A stretch of DNA of 64,000 nucleotides from Taenia hydatigena (taxonomy: Eukaryota > Platyhelminthes > Cestoda > Cyclophyllidea > Taeniidae), in the NCBI GenBank assembly GCA_036345935.2, contig JADWOT020001746.1, positions 1-64,000 on the forward strand, in the 5' to 3' direction. This document shows positions 27,443-36,359 of this stretch, one piece after another; position 1 is the first letter of the stretch, and each line of letters starts with the position of its first letter. Under the pieces are notes generated by a model. The model saw only the letters and a program-made list of their open reading frames with translations. It did not search any database and was not told the origin of the DNA. The translations under genes were made by a program, and so were the position numbers.

Positions 27443-28281
27443 ATGCACCAATGCGGAATGCCCATTTGTACCCAGAGGAGGGACAAAATCGCATGCTTAC
27501 CAATTAGCCGTATCAGCTTTGCCACCAATCGTGCAACAGCAAGTGGAACAAGCAACACCTTCTACCTCACAAAAGACGGAAGAGACGGTCTCTGCCCTGG
27601 CTAAATCTCCAGTAATTTTAATATCCACTTCCCCTTATGCATTCGCTAAAGAACAGCTCCAAAGGCAAACAAATCCAGCTAAATCCTTCTCCACTAAAAC
27701 GGCTGAAAATTGATGAGGCTGCTTCAAATAAATAGGATATCTTAGAGGCAATGCCTGTATATTCCACATGCATCCCGAAATCGACCAGCTCTCCGAAGCC
27801 TGTACAACAACAGACATCCTGCATCGACTTGTCTTTGTCTCCAAAGCAAGGTGGAAGCTTAGGCCAACCTCAAACTACCACTATGATGCCGAGCTTCCCA
27901 ACGTCAAACCCACTCCTATTTGCCACCTCATCAGAGCTAAGTCAGCACCTGCTACAGCCACAGGTGCAGCAACCGTTCTCACCACCAGGCACGTGTCAAC
28001 AATTTCCGGCAAACTCCTTCTCAATTATAACACAATTCCGTTTCCAGCAACTTGCTACCGCTGCACCTATGCCTGATTCAGCAAGCTTTTTTACACTGCC
28101 AACCGCAGAACAACTTCAGGTACGCCAGACAGTATCCGGGGCACAAAGACAAGACAGACGCAGGGTTCTCTTTACTCCATACCAAATTAGCGGGATGATG
28201 AAATACTTTAAAAAGAAAAACTACATCAATATGCATGAACGCGAGGAATCGGTGAGTCGCATCAACTGGACGGGGACTCAG

Positions 28282-28385
28282 GTTGGTCAAGCATTAAAGT
28301 TTTAAAGGAACATGTTTAATAGGCAGCTATTAGTGTATTGATCGATTGTCGTCAAAAATGGTCATACTTTTGACTCTTCTGTTAG
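28282..28385 (+). other. homeodomain intron of H2
   Basis: A 104-base intron with donor CAG/GTTGGT and acceptor TGTTAG/GTG. It divides the homeodomain between residues 44 and 45. The same donor is present in H3 (59492) and H4 (32008 downwards). It shows that these are DNA-level copies, not retrocopies. Confidence 0.75.
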
Positions 28386-28627
28386 GTGAAGATGTGGTTC
28401 CAGAATCAGCGCTACAAAACAAGGAGGGACGGTGGGAAATTTCTAGCAATGAGACGCCTGTAACAGCCGATGGTTCGTGCCATGGAGAGAAGCGCCCCAT
28501 CAACCGACTGGTGGGACAGCGGCCTCAGTGAAGGCTTTGGAATTGCTGAAAGCTCCCAATCGCAATACTAGTCCAACAAACAGCATCACCATTGGAGCAG
28601 GTCCGTTCAGGATAAGGTGACGATATG

Positions 28628-28792
28628 CTGTCAAGGCACAAACAGCAATTTTGGGCGCTCAAGGATTTGTTCGATAGTAGACTTGGTGCTGAAACAGATC
28701 AAAAGTAGGATCGTGAAGACAAAGATATCAAGAAACTGGTAGAACTGATAAAGCGAGTTATTGGCTTCCTCCATGAAGCATCTACAGACTGA
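28628..28792 (+). other. helical C-terminal tail segment of H2
   Basis: The frame from CTG at 28628 reads as charged and heptad-like, including KQQFWALKDLF, then one in-frame TAG (28706) where H3 and H6 read CAG. It continues DREDKDIKKLVELIKRVIGF and ends at TGA 28790-28792. The same segment is recognisable in H3 (about 59813-59960) and on the minus strand in H6 (about 51090-50930). The conservation suggests a real C-terminal coiled-coil-like region of the ancestral protein. Confidence 0.6.
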
Positions 28793-28904
28793 CCTTGGCT
28801 GTCTTTCATTTAGTAGCTATGATGGTGTTTTGCTCTTCCAACTGTTTTGTGGTCCTCATAGCATGTTTTGATGGCAACCACTTAGTGCGCTCTAATTCTT
28901 TAGA

Positions 28905-28910
28905 AATAAA
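28905..28910 (+). terminator. poly(A) signal of H2
   Basis: AATAAA inside AAATAAATAAATAAA, about 110 bases after the tail stop codon. It is conserved in position in H3 (60076) and H6 (50835-50830, minus). Confidence 0.6.
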
Positions 28911-28929
28911 TAAATAAACTGATGTCTTT

Positions 28930-30960
28930 TAAAGATGTTCCCGTGGGAGCTATGCGTGGAGTTGGGAGTCGCTAAAATGAATTGTTTTGGAGGCGAGTCC
29001 ACACAGGTCGATGTATCATATGCGGTCGACGGTAATGTCTATCAGAGTTTGATCCATGTTCCATGTCACTTTCATGGCCCACAAATCAGATCACCTCCCG
29101 AAATCCCCTTTTTCACGGAAGAAATGGCTTGATCAGTACTTAAAATTCAACATCTCATCACCTTAGTATGGTTACATCAGTATCCATCTGATTACTGATG
29201 GCTTACAAGTGGTTACAATTTCTTCCTTTTGGTAATTATGCTCTGAATCACGTCTTCGTTAAGACCTATTCTTCTGCAAAGCCGGCGTAAACGCCCAGGC
29301 GTGCAAACGCATCCCTCGGATCATTGCACAACCACGTCAACGGTCCCACCAATCAACACACAGCTACGGGTAGTGACCATGGGGAGGGTAGTCTGAACAC
29401 ATGCTTGAAACAGTTGCGACGAGAACAAAAAAAGGATGAATAACCGCACTTAAGGGTGGTCTACTTACAAGGGGTCAAATTGGATACACTTTTGACAGAC
29501 CTCTTTACATGTGAATTGCCTTGCATTCAAAAGAGCGATGCCTAAATACACTGCATAATAGCGATGAGGGAATGCGTTGTGTAGCGTGGCGGCCAATACA
29601 TCTTTTCCCTCATTAAGAACATCCGCCATTCAGTCTGCTCCAATCGTTCCAATGCGACCTCACCGATTTGGAAGGAAACAGAGCCACCTGCCCCCTTTTT
29701 TCTATTCCATACACGCAAGGCAATATTCCATTTCATAGTAATGACTGAAGTGTATCAGGCCCTAGCTATTTATTCCTTGGCGTTCGCTTACTTGGTGGCT
29801 AATAACTTGCCCTTAGGTCTAACTAACCTGCTTCGCGGTGCCGATCGCGAACACACGGAGGCAGAGTGACTGGTGAAAAGCGCAGTTGTCCAATCCACTT
29901 TCCCCTTCGCACCAGCAGTGTGCTTTTGTGGTCGCGATGAGAGAGATGGAAGTTGTATTCGCTGCAACATCACAACGGTACATTCGTTTTTTTCAAATGT
30001 TTGTCAGAATTTTCCAATTATCACTAACTTATGTTTTTTTGTAAATATCTAACTTGATGAAGTGAATAGTTGCAACAATTGTGAGGAGAGGTGAATTCTT
30101 GTAATCCACTTTCATTGTCAGTACGAATTGACGCCACAAGGCATTCCGTGAACGGTCACATGAGAAGTCCACAGGGAGATGCTTGCCTTACAGGTGGTAG
30201 GGCTTGACATTAGTATGTTAAGTGGAAAAACCCTGCTAGATAGACCTGCTGTCAACCAAATAGCTAGGGCATGCCAAAGCTATCGGAGCATGTCAACGTT
30301 GGGCGATGCAACATTAGCATCATAAGTGTCTGCAAGCTATGCGTAGAATATTCCAATTGAACTAGCCCAATGCCAAACTCCTAGCTATAAATGCTTTGTT
30401 TGGAGTAGTAACATCAAAATAAACTAACCATCTTCATGATTATTGTTCTTGCATTTATTGAGAAAGGAAGCCTTCATTAACTGCTTGGGATTACGATAGA
30501 CCTTCTAAAAAGCTGACAACTTTCGCGATCCCAGCGGCTGTACCACGTCTGTGCGTCGGCATTGTAAGTTGCAAGATTTGCGACTTGACTTGTTTGATGT
30601 GGATGATGCCGTAGGGCCTAATAATAATGGAGTAGCATACACGTGTCAACATTATAATTCGCAGCGACGCGTAACTACTACAAATCGCCATGGATCCTCC
30701 TCCCACTCCTACTCGGTTGCAGACTCAAGGTTCTCCTGAGCCCATAACCCCGCAATGCATTATTCTTATTAATTAGCTCAACCCATGAAGTCGTTAATAT
30801 TGCATAATCGAATGGATCACCTGGACCAGGCTGCGTGAATTTGCATCATGGCACAAAGAAGGTTGTTGAAGAATCTTCGTGTGCGCGGTCACATCGCACA
30901 CGGTGATGGTAGCATTACCTAAGGCGCAGGAATCTTGCATCCATTTCATCTATCTTCTTC
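28930..30960. other. 3' flank of H2 within unit A
   Basis: Collinear with about 60090-61850 in unit B. A plus-strand frame at about 29803-29960 aligns with 61061-61294 (shared LVAN-LPLG and SAVVQS), but unit A carries a stop, so coding status is doubtful. The segment 30247-30507 is nearly the same as 61528-61800. About 30550-31015 has no counterpart in unit B. Confidence 0.45.
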
Positions 30961-31409
30961 ACTGCACTTCCCCAACTAACATAGTAAAGGGCACATCGAA
31001 TAAATTTACTGACCCGGGATAGAGGCACTCCATCTGAATTGATACCTCCTTCAAAGTAGCATTTGTGCTGTTATTTGCATGATCTCTAACAGCATCCTTC
31101 ATACCAGCTCTTTGACACAATTTTGGAGAGCCGACATTGAATGCAGGACTGGTAATGCCGCACCTCAAAGTCAAACTCTGACCTCTGTGGCCAAAAGCAC
31201 TCGCTGAACGTCAATGGCAATGCGAATGAATCAAGGAAAATCAACACACTTGCATGATTTATGCTAGGGCTGCCCAAAATCACTGTCCCGCTGACAGCAC
31301 AAACGCCATTTTTAGCTGACATTGTAGTAACTCTTATGACGCACTTTATAAAGGCTTCCGTTATTTCTCTAGCTGAATCTGTTCCAACTCTACTTGCAAC
31401 ATTTGTCAA
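30491..31409 (-). pseudogene. minus-strand exon-like relics in unit A, unknown family
   Basis: Two or three exon-like pieces follow each other on the minus strand. 31409-31250 reads through REITEAFIKCVIRVTTMS. 31170-31010 reads GITSPAFNVGSPKLCQRAG and then LKEVSIQMECLYPG. About 30525-30430 reads KLSAF, a TAG, then KVYRNPKQLM. Unit B carries the same pieces, with GAG (Glu) instead of the TAG, and changes between the units largely keep residue character, which favours an ancestral protein. No domain was recognised, and the pieces are broken differently in each unit. Confidence 0.4.
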
Positions 31410-31799
31410 CCTGATTAGCCCTCACTTTGCAAAAAAAAATAGACGTAGTATTAACCGGTAGGGCATTATGCACACACAGATATGTGTGCATGTTTACCAA
31501 AAGACTCACTGCTGTAATCGCCTATGAGGGTGGTGCAACTCTGAGCCAGTGGATTCTAAATGTCAGCCAAAGTGTTTGGACACGGCTGTTACTGCTCCTG
31601 GTTTAAGTTTGGCTTGTTTTTCGAGCCCAGACGAAAGACAAACAAGTACAACGCGAAAAGCGCCTTTGCCTTAGCCAATCGAATCAGAACTCACTTTCTA
31701 TTGGCTCGTCGCATTTGGAACTCATCCACGACGTCGGGTCAACATCGGAGGTACCATGAACAGATATGAGCCGTTGACAGAGAATTCTATCCAAGTCAC

Positions 31800-32134
31800 A
31801 AACATTTGGTTGTGTTATAGGCGTTGCATTGCTAGAAATTTTCCCACCGATCCTCTGTTTTGTAGCGCTGATTCTGGAACCACATCTTAACCTACCAGAA
31901 AAGTCAAAACCATGACGAGCTTCGACGACTCAGTCGTTGACAGTCAATCACTACACATAAATAGCTGACCATCAAACAAGTCCTTTTAACACCTTATGCT
32001 TGACCAACTTGAGTTCCCGTCAAGTTGATGCAACATGCCAGTCTTTCGTGTTCATTCATGTTGAGGTAGTATTTCCTGTTAAAGCATTTCATCATCTCAC
32101 CAATTCGGTATAGAGTTAAGAGAACTCTGCGTCT
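31800..32134 (-). pseudogene. H4: truncated inverted homeobox copy
   Basis: Read on the minus strand, a homeodomain begins at RRRVL (32134) and stays open to Gln44. Residues include Y25 as YYLNMNEHERLA, with F8 replaced by leucine. An intron follows (32008-31892, donor CAA/GTTGGT, acceptor TGGTAG). Helix 3 reads VKMWFQNQRYKT, then a small deletion shifts the frame to a TAG within six codons. Everything upstream of the homeodomain is missing: the copy breaks off about 35 bases before 32165, at the same point as H5. It cannot encode a normal protein. Confidence 0.7.
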
Positions 32135-32165
32135 GAGTGAATAAACAAGAACATAGGTGCCAAGT

Positions 32166-32840
32166 AATTAATCAAAGAAGGTGGGCGCGTTGCCTCTACT
32201 TCTTTGTAACTTGTAAACTAGTCTAATTCCTACCTGCCTATCTCACTGATCAATCCTTTTTTCAGCAAACTTATCCATCTGACCCTCTACAATAACGAGT
32301 AAGAATGTGTCCTTTTGCTTAAGGCAGCCTTCTTTGTTTTCACTATGTCTCTACACCTGTCGGTCTGTTAGCCCAAGTTTGTATGTGCGTCATTGTCTCC
32401 TTTCAGATTCATCCATATGGAAAGTAGCCTTAATTGGTGTTTACGAAAACGGGCAGGAACGTGTGGGTGTGCCTGTGTGTGTGTAGGTCTGAAGGCACCT
32501 TCATCTTATCTTTGCCTAATAATTTGTCCTTTTAGCAGATCAAATCGAATACGAAAAAGGCGCTGGCAGACAATGAGGTAGGAGGGGAAGGAGAGGTGCT
32601 TGAGGGATCCCGAGATGAATGGCGTTCTCGTGGCACTAAAGTGGAAAAGTAAGGGCAAGGCGATAAAAAGTAGGAACCGAATCGAGCACTCCATGCAAGC
32701 ATTACAATGTGCATACCCTTTCCTGTATTAAACTGCTTAATCATAGTGTTGCCGTTCCTCGTACCAACGCACAACTGAACGACCAATCACCTTCATTGTT
32801 TTAAACCAGGTAGATGCTTGATCATTTGATCGTACTCTGA
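32166..32840 (+). repeat. dispersed element E, partial copy 4
   Basis: Starts exactly where unit A ends. It carries the GGTGGGCGCGTTGC block also found at 21245, then the CTACACCTGTCGGTCTG / CCCAAGTTTGTATGTG block near 32350. Next comes the CTGGCAGACAATGAGG/GGCACTAAAGTGG block in inverted orientation (32560-32650), and an ACCAGGTAGATGC segment (32806) that is the reverse complement of about 2690. The arrangement is the mirror image of 2640-3240. Confidence 0.65.
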
Positions 32841-32849
32841 TCATCTGCG

Positions 32850-33635
32850 CTATCTGACAGTGTCTAAAGTGTCTGACCATTATTTAAAGCAAGAGAATAA
32901 CTCTAGTGAGCATTGAACTCAACTTCGTGTGAATGACGTTTTAGAGGTTTGGTTTGGCCAAGTACGCTTTGGGATGGGTTCCCTTGCGTGTATTTTCTCT
33001 TTACTTGATTTTAGGTGATTCAAGCTTTGTTTTTCGTAAATAAGTTGAGGGAATGTCAAGAGTTGCATGTCCTTTCCTTCCGTGCCTTGCATTCCTTCAG
33101 CATCTTACATCTCGTGGCTGCTAAATTTTGGGGTGGGATGTCAGCACAAATGAAATCATGTTTAGCGGACGTTGCTGCGCGAAACGGGCAATAAAGTGGA
33201 TATTTTTACAGCTGGGTGAGGAATTTGTTTTGGTGGGGATGCAAACAGAGTAGCTAAAGACATTCATCTGTGTGGACGAATAAAGATTTGCAGAAGGGTA
33301 GATTTGTCACTTGTTATTGGAATTGGTACGCAGCCGGGGTGTAGTTACCTTCGGTCCACTTCTCATCAACCACCTCCACTGTCTCTCATCCGATCTCCCT
33401 GCAACGCCCCACACTCCCATTCCGCTAATTCATAGGCACCAGAGAACCAGAAGAAATATAAATCCTAAAAACCAAAGGTTTGTTATGCCCTCCTGGCCTT
33501 TTCCTTCATTCGCATGCGCCATTTCAACATTGTCACAACTGATATCATACATGAACTCACCTACCAAGGTAAAATAATGTGCTGCATCTTCAAGTATGCG
33601 GTTCGACAGAAACTCACGTTCCTTTATCTCAAATA
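32850..33635. other. unassigned spacer
   Basis: No gene recognised. Short frames overlap on both strands. Confidence 0.35.
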
Positions 33636-33639
33636 CATG

Positions 33640-36200
33640 GTCAGGTAACTCAAGAACGCATGGCAGAATAAGAAATGAAAAAAAAGACAGCGCCACAGCA
33701 CTGTGCAGAAAATCCGACGATGACCATTCTCTATCCCTTCCTCCACTTCCTTTATATAAACGTCCCATCTTCGTCTCTCACCCAACTATTATTTTGCACC
33801 ATTTAGCTAAACAAATTAGCCGCAGCCAGCGCCGAGGTAACAGTTGGCCTAAATCGTACCTTTCCAAGCTAAATAGCCGCCAACTTTTTACTAAATTCAT
33901 ACCTCTCTGCTCTCACGGTCCAACAAAACCACTTATAGGAGATGCCCGTGCTACTAGTCGAGTTGCACATGTCAGATTGTAAGAGGTTAATCACACAAAA
34001 ACTATCAGAGATGCTCTTTTGCGCTTTCTACCGTATTCCATTATTCATTCTGCTTCGCGGTGTCATTCCTACCATTCAGTCATTTGCCAGTGCCTCCCTT
34101 CCGCTTCGTTTTCTCCTCGCCGCTGGCCTTCTTTTGGCCTCCGCTTCCGTTGCCTTCCTCTCCATCTTTTCGTTACTCCCGACGTCCCACCCTGCCTCAT
34201 CAGAGCCATCAAGGCGCCAAAAAGGATAAATGTGGTAGAAATTAAGGGAAAGTTATGCCACCAACCGCGATCCTCCACCTCTACTCTACCTGTTTTATTT
34301 TCTTCTTTTTCTCCATTACTTCATTCGTACGCATCATTCCACTGTTTTCACATCTGGAATCCAGTGCATATCACATAGAAAAGGAAAACTGTGCTCGGCC
34401 TCTTCGAGTGTGCCATTAAATAAAAAACTTAAATGCCTTTCACTAAGTCAAATCCTTCATATCATACCTGGTCACATGGCTATTTGGGTGGGTAAATTAC
34501 TCACTTCGGGAATAGGTGAGAGAAAATGGTAAAAAATAAGGCGCGCTGCACTACAGCACTGCGCAGAGGCATCCTACGATGCCCATTTCCAGTCCTCTAT
34601 TCTCCTTTCTCATCCTTCTATATTCCATTTCCACAGCTTTTTATCCCTTTGCCTCTGTCTCAGTCATTCCTTTGCCTCTTTTAGCAGCAAATACATCTCT
34701 TTACTTATCGAAGAACTTTGCGCAACGTTGTTGTCTTGAGCAATGCAAAGCACCGATTCGTCAAAGGATAGTCACAGAGATGAGCACCAGAAATGCTTCT
34801 TCCTTCCTAAGAGGTAAGTTGTCTATTCCCTTAGTCATCTCATAACTTCTACAACGCTTACTGCGCTGCACTTACTTTTTGTCTCTTTCATGCTTTTGCA
34901 TTCACCGAGTAAGCAACAGCACCAGAGGACTAACAGCAACTTGCTCAATGTTCATGCTCATCTACAGAAGCACTGTAGCAGAGTTAGCATAACTGAGCTT
35001 AGCCCGATCTGACTAGATTGGATTGTATCCACAACAGACAAGATCGGATGCCTGGGCTAGTATACGACGGACATAAATAAAATAAGAGGGAAGTAGACAG
35101 AGCTATCTAATCTATGGTGTATGTCTCATCCTCAGAGAAGCCTTACACGTTACCATTCAGGTCAACCCCACAAAAAATGTGGTCTGATCGTTTGGCACGA
35201 CACAATTCCATGACATGTGAAACGAGGCCTTCTCTTTCCCTCTCGTAGATATTAAATATCAAGGTGCACACTTAAGAACTCTGTTTGATGAAGTCTTTGA
35301 AGTGGGTGAAGAGGAGACCTCTTATCTACTCCTCCTTTATGATGCCAATTTCCAGTACATTTTTGTTAAGTGTCTCCTTCATCTCCTGCTGCGCTCAATA
35401 TGCTTTAGAGTGTTGCATCTCGCATTGTGACCCACCGCGTGTACTTTATGCATCATACTCTATAATGCATCTGCATTGCAATTTTTTACCTTTGTTCTCC
35501 ACTTTAGTGGCACTAGGACGTGTCGCTCCTCTGCCCTTCTCGCGCTTCTCTCCCATCACCTCCCTTAAATCCAACACGAATTCTCCCCTTTCTCCTTCCC
35601 CTTCTTCTACCTCCCTGACCGCTGGCGTCCTCTTTACTATGGCATTATTAAATCAAGCAAAGAAACATGATCAGATTAGATTAGCACAAGCTAGACTAAA
35701 TCTTCCCAAACTGCACTGTACTTAAAACCAAACCTTGTCTCGCACAGCTTAGCTTGGATTGCCAAAAAATTCCCCATTTTTGTGGTTCTTTTGGTTACTT
35801 TAGCTTGTTCTTCATCAGTTCGCCTTAATTCCATCTCCTCCTTTTCCTCTTCTCCACTTACTCCCTCTGGAGGGTAGGCGAATCGTTGCTACTATTTCGT
35901 AATCTATAGGCTGGCCGAATTCCTGTCTGCCATTCTGATTGCCCACTTCCTACATTCACCTTGCAGAGAGTCCCTCTACCTTCTTAGTCCATCTGTGCCC
36001 TTTTCACCATAGGTCTACGCCTGTCTGTCTATTTGTCTACCCAAGTTTGCATGTGTGTTATTGCCTATTTCAATTTCCCTCTTTTTGGAGGGTCACCTTA
36101 TTTGATGTTGTGCAAAAACAGGCAGGAAGGTGTGTGTGTGTGTGTAAGCTTAAGTATACATGGATTCAAGGGCAGTTCCATCCTGAGCCTAGTAAGGTCT
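33640..36200 (+). repeat. dispersed element E, longest plus-strand copy
   Basis: The block carries, in order, the ACAGCACTGTGCAGA segment (33698) and a pyrimidine-rich stretch matching 22744-22424 (-). A second CAGCACTGCGCAGA segment follows (34555). The CTTGCTCAATGTTCATG motif (34942), the GTGGCACTAGGACG block (35508) and the CTACGCCTGTCTGTC / CCCAAGTTTGCATGTG block (36014-36056) complete it. A (GT)n run lies at 36130-36145. The two CAGCACTG(T/C)GCAGA segments are direct repeats about 860 bases apart, which might mark LTR-like ends of a short non-autonomous element. Frames of 88-146 codons inside are not conserved. Confidence 0.6.
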
Positions 36201-36359
36201 TCTTTGGTCTTTCGTTGGATGACCTGTCGGTTGCCCAATTACTTTTAACGCTTCATATTGCCAACACTTTACCACCCACAAACTCACTTCTAACATTTAA
36301 TTCTTTTTTTCCTTCGACTCTCTTAATTCCTTTTTTCCTTCCTTCAGATTGAAGTGGAC

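Larger units (their letters stand above)
27443..28792 (+). pseudogene. H2: divergent NK-2-like homeobox gene copy, most complete
   Basis: The predicted product is a homeodomain transcription factor. The exon opens after TTTGCACAG. From the ATG at 27751, 177 codons run to CAG at 28281 with no stop. A 104-base intron (28282-28385, GTTGGT...TGTTAG) follows, and splicing restores the helix 3 motif VKMWFQNQRYKTRR. Homeodomain residues F8, Q12, F20, Y25, R31, W48, F49, N51 and R53 are present. Y54 points to the NK-2 class. Unusual residues are M16, W40 and Q52. The exon break lies at position 44/45, a known intron site in several homeobox classes. Upstream of 27751 the frame is broken: a TAG stands where H1 and H3 have TCG, and the preceding segment is in another frame. 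TAA (28461) follows codon 25 of the second exon, but the same frame continues and a helical tail follows. The internal start could still yield 202 residues, so expression is possible. Confidence 0.75.
23960..32165 (+). repeat. segmental duplication unit A (partner 55515-62985)
   Basis: The unit is collinear with 55515-62985 along its whole length. It starts at AAGAGTGCG(A/G)T, runs through the GGAGTG(C/T)TAAGGACTCTC block (24026 against 55612), the homeobox copies H2 and H3, the poly(A) region, and ends just past the truncated inverted copies H4 and H5. Unit A has extra material relative to B at about 24665-24900 and about 30550-31015. Divergence is clear by eye, so the event is not recent, yet some patches (30247-30507) look much more alike than the rest. 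Confidence 0.8.

Noticed and set aside
35285..35725. 146-codon frame in the 33.6-36.2 kb block
   Set aside because: It runs across blocks shared with other element copies in which the frame is not kept.
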